A program made the position numbers and the translations under genes. A DNA stretch of 7,113 nucleotides from Fidelibacterota bacterium (lineage in GTDB: Bacteria > Fidelibacterota > UBA2242 > JAFGTP01). The notes under the pieces were generated by a model, which saw nothing but the letters and a program-made list of their open reading frames with translations, did not search any database and was not told where the DNA came from. This document shows, in pieces, positions 1 through 6,473 of this stretch (positions are counted from its first letter, which is position 1; each line of letters begins with the position of its first letter). The stretch covers positions 1 to 7,113 of the forward strand of contig JAOZSG010000175.1 of NCBI GenBank assembly GCA_029939785.1, given 5' to 3'.

Positions 1-2
1 GT

Positions 3-326
3 ATCTGTGTAACTGAAGGTGCTAATATGCCTTGTACTCCGGAAGCAGTTACAATTATTCAAGAAAATAAAATATTGTTTGCACCAGGAAAAGCTGCTAA
101 TGCTGGTGGTGTTGCAGTTTCTGGTCTTGAAATGTCACAAAATTCAATGCGTTTATCATGGTCAAGTGAAGATGTTGACTCTAAACTTCATGAAATTATG
201 AAAAGTATTCATGCTACCTGTCTCAAGTACGGAAAAAAAGGTGATTATGTTGATTATGTTAAAGGTGCCAATATTGGTGGTTTTATCAAAGTTGCAGATT
301 CTATGCTTGATCAAGGCGTTGTATAA
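3..326 (+). CDS. gdhA: NADP-type glutamate dehydrogenase, C-terminal part (truncated by window edge)
   Basis: Glutamate dehydrogenase interconverts 2-oxoglutarate plus ammonium and glutamate in the cytoplasm; the short hexameric GdhA class normally serves ammonium assimilation with NADPH. Only the last 107 residues are present, open at the left edge with the frame starting at base 3. They read through EGANMPCTPEA, then LFAPGKAANAGGVAVSGLEMSQNS, and end in YVKGANIGGFIKVADSMLDQGVV. These match the C-terminal end of bacterial GdhA (about 450 residues) closely and the ending is at the usual place, so the gene looks intact at this end. The EGANMP and GKAANAGGVA-SGLEM blocks belong to the dinucleotide-binding domain and the returning C-terminal helices. 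The cofactor cannot be proven because the nucleotide-specificity region lies outside the window. The gene stops 21 bp before a strong hairpin terminator, so it is monocistronic or last in its operon. Confidence 0.95.
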   Translation: MCVTEGANMPCTPEAVTIIQENKILFAPGKAANAGGVAVSGLEMSQNSMRLSWSSEDVDSKLHEIMKSIHATCLKYGKKGDYVDYVKGANIGGFIKVADSMLDQGVV

Positions 327-347
327 TTCTTAACGATTAATATACTC

Positions 348-378
348 AAAAAGAGGTCGGATATTCCGACCTCTTTTT
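348..378 (+). terminator. Rho-independent terminator, bidirectional
   Basis: There is a perfect 13-bp stem, AAAAAGAGGTCGG (348-360) with CCGACCTCTTTTT (366-378), around a 5-base ATATT loop. On the + strand it ends in a T tract 21 bp after the gdhA stop. Because the left arm begins with an A tract, the minus-strand transcript also forms a GC-containing stem followed by U residues. It can therefore stop transcripts of the leftward gene that ends at 518. No other strong terminator is seen in 379-517. Confidence 0.93.
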
Positions 379-517
379 AGTTTTAGAACTCTCGTTGGGA
401 GATCTGATATTTTTCCTAACCCGACTATCCTGGTCATAAAACTGTTGTAATAGATTAACTTGTTCAAATCTTTATATTTTCTTGCTATACCTATTTATTT
501 AGTAACTACAATTTACA
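379..517. other. Convergent intergenic spacer without gene
   Basis: This AT-rich spacer lies between the gdhA terminator and the stop codon of the leftward 983-residue gene. A weak TCTC/GAGA hairpin occurs near 390-402, but it lacks a convincing stem length. I see no ORF, RNA gene or repeat. It probably serves only as the 3' untranslated region of the leftward gene. Confidence 0.6.
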
Positions 518-3469
518 TTACTTATAAATTACAGCATTTCCACTTTTTCCGTCCATTTTAATTTTCATTGGATTAGGGGATTTTACGTGAATAAGGAATT
601 CCGTTTTTGCAATAATTTCAAGACTATTTATCCATTCCCAATCTATGAAATCACTGGATGAATTATAAGGTATTGTAAAATAACCTAATTCCATTGCAAC
701 AACATTATGGAAAAAATGAGTTCCCTGAGAAGGATCAATATTAAAATTATTTAGACCTGCTTCTACAATGATTTTTGCATGGGAAATATCATTAAAGCAT
801 ACCGGAATACCGAGAAATCTATCTTGAGAACCCCATCTTCCCGGTCCAATCAATATATATTGTTTATCTTCTTTTTCCATTTGTTTATTCAATTGTCGAA
901 CTTCAAGTTTCATTTGTTCAGTTTTTACTTTATCAAATTTATCTGGATTAACAAAAATAATATCTGTCAGATTTTCAGTTGAACCATTTCCCATACTATT
1001 AAATGTTTGTAGTAACAATTTATCTCTATTAATATTTTCAGGAATAAAGACTTCTTCCGAATTAATTGTCAATGGTCGAACTTGTAATACATAAAAGGTT
1101 GGAACTGGATTTTTAGTCAAATTCACGGCAAATTCCATTTCAACAGGCATACCAAGAGCTGTCTCTGCAATTACCAACATTTTACTAATAATTTCAGCAA
1201 GTGGTATATATTTGTATTTTAGAATATTATCAAAATTTATAATTCGTGGTCCCTTTTTTCTAATTCCCGGGTAAATACGGTTATTTTGATAATCCCAGGT
1301 TGATGCAGTTTGAGTTATTGAACCATGTTTTTCAGCTTCTGAAATATCCAGTTTATCGAGGGTTGTTTTCTCTCCATTAAGAAGATTAAATTCATTTTCT
1401 TTTAAATTAAGAGCGTAAAAAGTGTTTTGAGAGTTTTTCAATTGTGATTCCGGTGTAAGGAATTGTTTTTTTGGATATTTTGGACAAAACCTAAATATTC
1501 TCTCACCTTCAACAACAGATTTTCCAAGCCCTACAGCAAGAGAAACAATTCCGTCTTCGTTTGATAGATTTGAAATGGGATAAAAATTATGAGATTGTGC
1601 AACGCCGGAAAAATGCGGATAAAAATGATCTTCTCCAAAATAATCTCCAACTATTTCCTGAATAATAACTGCCATTTTTTCTTCATCTAACTGATGTGCC
1701 ATATTTTCTATATACTCTCTTGCCTGAGAATTGTAAACCGATGCAATTACGAGCTTTATCGCATCGCATAATTGTTTCATCCTTATGTTTTTATCAGGAT
1801 GATTATTTGGTAGCATAAATGTTCTGTAAATCCCTGCAAAAGGTTCAGCATAGGAATCCTCGAGAAGAGCAGATGAGCGAATTGCAATCGGATATCGAAC
1901 GTCTTCCAGTAGAATATCAAGATTTTCCAATAATGAGTCCGATAAGTTGCAACTTAGAAAGTATTCATCTATTTCCATATCAGACATTTCGTAAAGTTTT
2001 TCTTCATCAATTTTATTTATCTCAAGAAATCTATCAAATTCATTTGTTCCGATTATTGCTGTACTCGGTATATAAATTCGTGTATCAGGAAAATCTTTAT
2101 CAAATTCCATTGCTACCAAAAGAGCATTTAGAAATGCTAAACCTCTGCCTTTTCCTCCAAAAGATCCATCATACATTCTTGTTATTTCGTTTGGTTCAAG
2201 TTTACAATAGCGATAAAAATTAATTATTTTTCCCCGACCTTTTTTATTTTGAATATCAATAATCATTGTAATTAAATAAGTTCGTAACTCTGCAATCGAT
2301 GCAAAATCATTTATTTGTAAAGGTTTTAATTTTCTTGCCATTTCAATTTCGCCTCTTGCCATTAACCAGGCAGAGAAGTGATTGTTTTGACTATGATATA
2401 GAATTGATTGGTTATCAATATCTTTTAATTTTTCCTTGAATTCACCTAATGATGTTGCTCTTGTAATTTCTGAATTATCAGGATTTCTAAAAATGAACTC
2501 ACCAAAACCGAGATGTTGTATTATAAATTTTTTGAGTTTTTTTAATAAATTTTTCGAGTATTTATAAAGAAAAATTGAATTTATTTCATCGGCTTTTAAT
2601 TGATTTGATTTTTCTGAAGAAAGTAGAATCGTAGGAATGTCAAAAGCTGTTTGCTTAACTTTTGATATTAATTTTACTCCGGCTTCCGGATCTATTCTAT
2701 CATTTTTATTATATCGTGTGTCAGAAATTACGGCAATAATATACTCTTTATATTCTTCTAATATTTTAGCGGCTTCATTATAATCATGGGCAATTAATAC
2801 TTTTGGGCGGGCCCGCATTCTAAGGCGTTTAGTTATATCTGTTACTTCACTTTCAATTAGGTATTGTGTTTGTTTCACAATCTCTTGATAAAGTAGTGGT
2901 AAAAACATAGAGTAATATTTCACGGAGTCTTCTACCATTAAAATTACACGTACTAACCCTACTTCGGTATCGTGAGCAACATTTTGTTTGTCTTCAATTG
3001 CTTTTATTATTGCAAGGAAAAGTTTGGAATCTCCTCCCCACACAAAAATATTATCAAATAATAAAGTTTCTTTTTTCCCTTTTAAATATTTTTCATCAGA
3101 AAGCATGCTTAATAGTAGAACAATAGGCAAATCTATTTGTTTTTCCTTGATAGATGTTGCAAGTTCAAACGCTGTAGTTTTTCCAATATGCAGCATGGTA
3201 ATGACTAAATCAAATTCCTCTTCCTCAAGAATTTCCAAAGCTTGTTCTCCGGAAGGAACACTGGTGATTTTTGGAGCCATACTTAGATTTAATTCACGGT
3301 ATTCACCAAATATTTGTTCTGATAGTCGTCCATCCATTTCAAAAGTAAAGGCATCATAAAAAGATGAAACCAAAAGTATATTCTGAACTTTATTGGTCAT
3401 TAAATTATGGTAGCAATCTTCACCGTATTTAAATTTATTGTAGAAAAATTTTAGTTCTTTTGTATCCAT
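518..3469 (-). CDS. Receiver-like/PEP-synthase-type ATP-binding (PPDK N) domain protein, function unknown
   Basis: This 983-residue cytoplasmic protein has no signal peptide or membrane segment. Residues about 28-160 form a degenerate receiver domain: the strand normally holding the phospho-acceptor Asp reads DLVITM (Met92) and the acidic pair is Ser-Ser. Residues about 173-318 form a second receiver with the usual set present (Glu180/Asp181, Asp250, Ser284, Lys303) but a long helical insertion before its second strand. Residues about 434-800 are the PEP synthase/PPDK ATP-grasp domain: GGKGRGLAFL (438-447), IAIRSSALLEDSYAEPFAG (528-546), VIIQEIVGDY (601-610) and the closing EMEFAV...VLQVRPL (777-800). 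Residues 810-983 carry PGRWGSQDRFLGIPV and PSQGTHFFHN. The TCHA-type phosphohistidine site and the PEP/pyruvate barrel of true PEP synthase are not seen, so annotation as ppsA would be misleading. Start chosen because GAGGAA lies 3 bases upstream. It is transcribed divergently from the AmgK-RapZ operon. A link to phospho-signalling is inference only. Confidence 0.85.
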   Translation of the reverse strand: MDTKELKFFYNKFKYGEDCYHNLMTNKVQNILLVSSFYDAFTFEMDGRLSEQIFGEYRELNLSMAPKITSVPSGEQALEILEEEEFDLVITMLHIGKTTAFELATSIKEKQIDLPIVLLLSMLSDEKYLKGKKETLLFDNIFVWGGDSKLFLAIIKAIEDKQNVAHDTEVGLVRVILMVEDSVKYYSMFLPLLYQEIVKQTQYLIESEVTDITKRLRMRARPKVLIAHDYNEAAKILEEYKEYIIAVISDTRYNKNDRIDPEAGVKLISKVKQTAFDIPTILLSSEKSNQLKADEINSIFLYKYSKNLLKKLKKFIIQHLGFGEFIFRNPDNSEITRATSLGEFKEKLKDIDNQSILYHSQNNHFSAWLMARGEIEMARKLKPLQINDFASIAELRTYLITMIIDIQNKKGRGKIINFYRYCKLEPNEITRMYDGSFGGKGRGLAFLNALLVAMEFDKDFPDTRIYIPSTAIIGTNEFDRFLEINKIDEEKLYEMSDMEIDEYFLSCNLSDSLLENLDILLEDVRYPIAIRSSALLEDSYAEPFAGIYRTFMLPNNHPDKNIRMKQLCDAIKLVIASVYNSQAREYIENMAHQLDEEKMAVIIQEIVGDYFGEDHFYPHFSGVAQSHNFYPISNLSNEDGIVSLAVGLGKSVVEGERIFRFCPKYPKKQFLTPESQLKNSQNTFYALNLKENEFNLLNGEKTTLDKLDISEAEKHGSITQTASTWDYQNNRIYPGIRKKGPRIINFDNILKYKYIPLAEIISKMLVIAETALGMPVEMEFAVNLTKNPVPTFYVLQVRPLTINSEEVFIPENINRDKLLLQTFNSMGNGSTENLTDIIFVNPDKFDKVKTEQMKLEVRQLNKQMEKEDKQYILIGPGRWGSQDRFLGIPVCFNDISHAKIIVEAGLNNFNIDPSQGTHFFHNVVAMELGYFTIPYNSSSDFIDWEWINSLEIIAKTEFLIHVKSPNPMKIKMDGKSGNAVIYK

Positions 3470-3472
3470 ATA

Positions 3473-3478
3473 TTCCTC
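3473..3478 (-). promoter_or_regulatory. Ribosome binding site of the 983-residue protein
   Basis: On the minus strand GAGGAA precedes the ATG at 3469 by three bases (AGGA core by four). It is the clearest Shine-Dalgarno sequence in the window and supports this start. The two rightward genes at 3612 and 5066 have no comparable site. Confidence 0.7.
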
Positions 3479-3505
3479 ATATGTTTGTTATAAAATATAA
3501 TATAA

Positions 3506-3521
3506 TATTTTGTTCAAAATA
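3506..3521. repeat. Inverted repeat TATTTTG-TT-CAAAATA in divergent promoter region
   Basis: This is a perfect 7-bp dyad with a 2-base spacer, about 37 bp upstream of the leftward start and 90 bp upstream of the rightward start. Each arm (TATTTTG) resembles the -7 element TAnnTTTG of Bacteroidota promoters, one per strand, and a third copy lies at 3587-3593. It could be an operator, overlapping divergent promoters, or chance in AT-rich DNA. Spacing to a -33 TTTG element is not convincing on either strand. Confidence 0.35.
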
Positions 3522-3570
3522 CAAATAAATATTTTACTTTTATTCAAACAGAATATTATTTGATTTTTCG

Positions 3571-3586
3571 TTCTTTTAGAAAAGAA
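3571..3586. repeat. Inverted repeat TTCTTTT-AG-AAAAGAA upstream of amgK-like gene
   Basis: A perfect 7-bp dyad with a 2-base spacer lies 25 bp before the ATG at 3612. It is followed by a second dyad, AATATT-TTGG-AATATT (3585-3600). The compact symmetry fits a transcription-factor site or a leader hairpin on the operon mRNA. No T tract follows, so it is not an obvious terminator. Confidence 0.35.
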
Positions 3587-3611
3587 TATTTTGGAATATT
3601 AATAATATTTT

Positions 3612-5069
3612 ATGAACTTTGACCCTATGAAACCAATTATAGAAAAACAATTATCAGAATTATTTAAAGAATGGTCAGGAGAGGAAATTACTCAAATTTC
3701 TCAACTTCCAAGATCAGGATCAGATCGTCAATATATAAGAATAAAAAGCAAAACAAAATCTGCTATAGGAACATATAATCCGGATAAAAAGGAGAATATT
3801 GCTTTTCTCAATTTTTCAAAACATTTTTTTGCAGAAGGATTGAGTGTACCACAAATTTATTCAGAAATGCCGAATAATGATATCTATCTACAGGAAGATT
3901 TGGGTAATACAACACTTTTTGGATACCTTTCTAAGGTTTATAAAGATGGAATTTTTCCTAAACAACTTATTGACATATATAAACTAATTTTAACTGAACT
4001 TCCTCGTTTCCAAATTGAAGGTAGTAAAAATCTTGATTTTTCTGTTTGTTATCCACGCAATAGTTTTGACAAACAATCAATGATGTGGGATTTGAATTAT
4101 TTCAAATATTATTTTCTGAAACTTGCAAAAGTTCAGTTTGATGAACAGGAATTGGAGAATGACTTTCAGGCTTTTACTGATTATTTGCTCCGGGCTGATC
4201 GTGAATATTTCCTTTATAGAGATTTTCAATCAAGAAATATCATGTTAAATGATGACAAGATATGTTTTATAGATTATCAGGGAGGACGAAAAGGAGCTCT
4301 TCAATATGATGTAGCATCTTTGTTGTATGATTCCAAGGCAGATATTCCACAACATATTCGGGAAGAATTGCTGAATACTTATATTAATGCTGTTGATAAA
4401 TATATTAAAATCGATAAAGATGAATTTTTAAATTATTTTCAGGGCTATACTTTAGTGAGAATTATGCAAGCAATGGGGAGTTATGGTTTTCGCGGTTTTT
4501 ATGAGAAAAAGGAACATTTTTTATTAAGTATTCCGTTTGCCTTAAAAAATCTGAAGTATCAACTTGAAAATTTAAGATTGCCTGTTAAGTTAACTGCATT
4601 AGTTAATGCTCTGGACCAGGTTGTAAAATCAGAGTTTTTGAAACAATTTGGTGGAAATAAAAATCCATTAAAAGTAACAATATCCAGTTTTTCATACAAA
4701 AAAGGTTTTCCTGCGGATATATCCGGTAATGGTGGAGGTTTTGTTTTTGATTGTCGCTGTTTGAGTAATCCGGGAAGATATTCTGAATATAAAAAAGTGA
4801 CAGGAAAAGATCAGGCAGTTATTGATTTTTTTAGCAAGCAAACTGATATTCATGAATTTTTAGATAAAGTTTATAGTATTGTTGATATGGCTGTTGAAAA
4901 TTATATAGAGAGAAAATTTGGAAATCTTATGATAAATTTCGGATGTACTGGTGGTCAGCATAGATCAGTATTTTGTGCAGAAAATCTAAATAATTATCTG
5001 AAAAAAAAGTATGGTGTTGAAACGATTTTGCGACATACCGAGACTCATTTGTTTGTGGATTCTGAATGA
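3612..5069 (+). CDS. amgK: AmgK-like aminosugar kinase fused to RapZ C-terminal domain
   Basis: This 485-residue cytoplasmic protein has two parts. Residues about 1-320 are an aminoglycoside-phosphotransferase-fold kinase: a nucleotide-loop region LPRSGSDRQYIRI (32-44), a catalytic loop YRDFQSRNIML (202-212, Asp204 and Asn209) and a metal-binding FIDYQGGRKGALQYDVASLLYD (Asp221). AmgK enzymes phosphorylate MurNAc/GlcNAc at C1 in peptidoglycan recycling. Tyr202 stands where classical APH kinases have His. Residues about 353-478 are the C-terminal domain of RapZ, with FVFDCRCLSNP (377-387), VTGKD (396-400) and GCTGGQHRSV (444-453) followed by RHTE. In enterobacterial RapZ this region senses glucosamine-6-phosphate and binds RNA; the RapZ N-terminal P-loop domain is absent. 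The stop overlaps the start of the MurU-like gene (ATGA), indicating translational coupling. The start lacks a Shine-Dalgarno; Met6 at 3627 is an alternative. The kinase assignment rests on family motifs and the murU partner, and other sugar substrates are possible. Confidence 0.85.
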   Translation: MNFDPMKPIIEKQLSELFKEWSGEEITQISQLPRSGSDRQYIRIKSKTKSAIGTYNPDKKENIAFLNFSKHFFAEGLSVPQIYSEMPNNDIYLQEDLGNTTLFGYLSKVYKDGIFPKQLIDIYKLILTELPRFQIEGSKNLDFSVCYPRNSFDKQSMMWDLNYFKYYFLKLAKVQFDEQELENDFQAFTDYLLRADREYFLYRDFQSRNIMLNDDKICFIDYQGGRKGALQYDVASLLYDSKADIPQHIREELLNTYINAVDKYIKIDKDEFLNYFQGYTLVRIMQAMGSYGFRGFYEKKEHFLLSIPFALKNLKYQLENLRLPVKLTALVNALDQVVKSEFLKQFGGNKNPLKVTISSFSYKKGFPADISGNGGGFVFDCRCLSNPGRYSEYKKVTGKDQAVIDFFSKQTDIHEFLDKVYSIVDMAVENYIERKFGNLMINFGCTGGQHRSVFCAENLNNYLKKKYGVETILRHTETHLFVDSE

Positions 5070-5803
5070 AAGCAATGATCTTTGCGGCAGGACTTGGTAC
5101 AAGATTACGTCCACTTACAGATAATCAACCAAAAGCACTTGTGAAAATAGGAAATACTACTCTACTTGAATTAGCAATTACTAAACTTAAAAATTTCAAT
5201 ATTAATAAAATAATTATAAATGTTCATCATTTTGCAGATCAGATCATAGATTTTTTAAAAATGAATAATAATTTTGGAATAGATATATCTATATCTGATG
5301 AACGGAAAACAATATTAGATACCGGTGGTGGGTTAAAAAAATGCAGAGATTATTTTAAAGGAACAAAACCATTTTTAATTTATAATGTAGATATTTTATC
5401 TGATATTGATTTGGATAAAATGATGAATACTCACATAAACTCTAAATCTATTGCAACTCTTGCTGTTCGAAATCGTGAAACAAGTCGATATCTGTTATTT
5501 GATGAAAATGATATATTGTGTGGATGGAAAAATATGCAGACAGGGGAGATTTTAAATTCCCGAAATAGCCAAGGTGATCTTTATCCTTTTGCTTTTAGTG
5601 GAGTTCATATTATTAATCCTGAAATATTTCAATATATGCCAGATGATGATGTTTTTTCAGTTATTAAACTGTATCTTAAATTATCAAAAGATCATAGGAT
5701 TTCCTGCTATAAACATGATAGATCAGAATGGTTGGATGTTGGTAAACTTGATAGTTTACATCAGGCAGAAAAACTTTTAAATCGAATGAAATTAAATTTT
5801 TAA
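5066..5803 (+). CDS. murU: MurU-like sugar-1-phosphate nucleotidyltransferase
   Basis: This is a 245-residue nucleotidyltransferase of the GT-A-like pyrophosphorylase superfamily. The N-terminal signature AAGLGTRLRPLT with Lys23 in PKAL (residues 7-25) binds the nucleotide. DTGGG (85-89) contacts the base or sugar region, NVDI (Asp109) is the metal-binding position, and AFSGVHII (176-183) and EWLDVGKLDSL (221-231) complete the fold. At 245 residues it lacks the C-terminal beta-helix acyltransferase found in GlmU, as expected for MurU (about 225-240 residues). MurU makes UDP-MurNAc from MurNAc-1-phosphate and UTP, bypassing de novo synthesis (and so fosfomycin inhibition). The start overlaps the preceding stop by four bases, and the upstream partner is the AmgK-like kinase, which together strongly support this role. 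By sequence alone a GDP-mannose or glucose-1-phosphate enzyme of the same superfamily cannot be excluded. No good Shine-Dalgarno precedes the start; coupling to upstream translation is likely. Confidence 0.82.
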   Translation: MKAMIFAAGLGTRLRPLTDNQPKALVKIGNTTLLELAITKLKNFNINKIIINVHHFADQIIDFLKMNNNFGIDISISDERKTILDTGGGLKKCRDYFKGTKPFLIYNVDILSDIDLDKMMNTHINSKSIATLAVRNRETSRYLLFDENDILCGWKNMQTGEILNSRNSQGDLYPFAFSGVHIINPEIFQYMPDDDVFSVIKLYLKLSKDHRISCYKHDRSEWLDVGKLDSLHQAEKLLNRMKLNF

Positions 5804-5844
5804 ATTCCAATTTATCTTGAGATAATCATCAAAATCCTTGTTCC

Positions 5845-5859
5845 CATAGCCCATTGTCA
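5845..5859 (+). repeat. Direct repeat copy 1 (CATAGCCCATTGTCA)
   Basis: This 15-base unit recurs at 5921-5935 with one change (T to C). Each copy is followed by CATACACTC (5871-5879 and 5934-5942), so the pair looks like a larger duplicated segment whose second copy lost an internal stretch. Confidence 0.55.
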
Positions 5860-5902
5860 AAATCAATTAACATACACTCAATACATTTCTCTCAAAAACT
5901 AT

Positions 5903-5918
5903 TGTTAAGCACTTAACA
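5903..5918. repeat. Inverted repeat TGTTAAG-CA-CTTAACA
   Basis: A perfect 7-bp dyad with a 2-base spacer lies between the two direct-repeat copies. It has no T tract and no gene directly downstream. Its function is unknown; it could be a protein-binding site or part of the repeat debris. Confidence 0.35.
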
Positions 5919-5920
5919 CT

Positions 5921-5935
5921 CATAGCCCATCGTCA
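5921..5935 (+). repeat. Direct repeat copy 2 (CATAGCCCATCGTCA)
   Basis: This is the second copy of the unit at 5845-5859, 76 bp downstream, with 14 of 15 bases identical. It ends 21 bp before the terminally inverted element. It could be debris of a dispersed repeat family. Confidence 0.55.
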
Positions 5936-5956
5936 TACACTCGTTCCCAAAGATCT

Positions 5957-6079
5957 CAGGCTGTGTGAGAATATGATAAAGTTGTTACTTCGTAGTCTCC
6001 TTCGATTCGTCAAAAGCCGGACTTATAAGCAGGCTCAGCGTGACAGAGTTGTGGAAAAATGACATTCTCACACAACCTG
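5957..6079. mobile_element. Short non-coding element with terminal inverted repeats (MITE-like)
   Basis: The 16-base ends CAGGCTGTGTGAGAAT (5957-5972) and the reverse complement of ATTCTCACACAACCTG (6064-6079) match at 15 of 16 positions. The 91 bp between them have no ORF and include TAGTCTCCTTCGATTCGTC and GCAGGCTCAGCGTGACAGA, the style of text seen in dispersed intergenic repeats of Bacteroidota-like genomes. A length of 123 bp with good terminal inverted repeats and no coding capacity fits a miniature inverted-repeat element or fused insertion-sequence ends. I could not find a convincing target-site duplication. A transposase-like relic begins just downstream, so this may be the remains of one insertion sequence's ends. 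Confidence 0.55.
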
Positions 6080-6109
6080 CCCTCTTTTGGAATGCTATTG
6101 TCGAAAAGG

Positions 6110-6290
6110 ACTTGGTCATTTTGATGTATCGAACCTTCTGATGAAGATTATAGTTTTAGTGGTGATAAAGGACAAGGTTTTTAAGTTCAGGTAATAGAAA
6201 CCTACAATGCTGAAGATGAATCATCAGAAAAAAAGGATATTTAGTTAAGGAATGTAAATTTGAAGAAATTATTAAGGCGTGTAAAACAGT
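6110..6290 (+). pseudogene. Transposase-like fragment, frameshifted with internal stops
   Basis: The frame starting at 6131 reads EPSDEDYSFSGDKGQGF, stop, VQVIETYNAEDESSEKKDI, stop. The preceding text in the neighbouring frame (GHFDVSN) would join in by a one-base shift near 6131-6137. The pattern S-DP-x-Y-S-G-x-KGQGY-QVQ-ETY is familiar from insertion-sequence transposases of the IS1182/IS5 type. The TAA at 6182-6184 falls where Gln (CAA) is expected, a single transition. After the second stop the match fades. No start, catalytic acidic triad or complete end remains, so this is a dead relic. Boundaries are approximate and the family call is from memory of the motif. Confidence 0.4.
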
Positions 6291-6473
6291 TATGACTGGT
6301 AATCTATATATCTTTCCTTTTTTATATTTTAAATCCAAATTTTTTTTATTACCTCAATTATATAATAAAAAAAACATAATAAATTACTTGCAGCTTTGTT
6401 TTAAAAGTCATATATTTTGCGGCTTATTAAAAAAGAGAAAAAGAGTGGTAGTTTTTAGGTAGAAATAAAAATA

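Noticed and set aside
1819..2223. A 134-residue plus-strand ORF within the 983-residue gene
   Set aside because: It is fully antisense to well-conserved ATP-grasp coding sequence and reads as low-complexity shadow translation.
2988..3359. A 123-residue Ser-rich plus-strand ORF
   Set aside because: It is a shadow of the receiver-domain region on the opposite strand, in a mirror frame, with no domain or context support.
518..3469. Annotation of the leftward gene as PEP synthase (ppsA) or PPDK
   Set aside because: Only the ATP-binding domain is shared. The phosphohistidine motif and PEP-binding barrel are not visible, and the N-terminal receivers are foreign to those enzymes.
5812..5825. TTATCT-TG-AGATAA as the terminator of the murU-like gene
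   Set aside because: The stem is only 6 bp, AT-rich, with a 2-base loop and no T tract after it.
6156..6338. A 60-residue minus-strand ORF
   Set aside because: It lies antisense to the transposase-like relic, has an unusual hydrophobic composition without domain signals, and has no convincing ribosome binding site.
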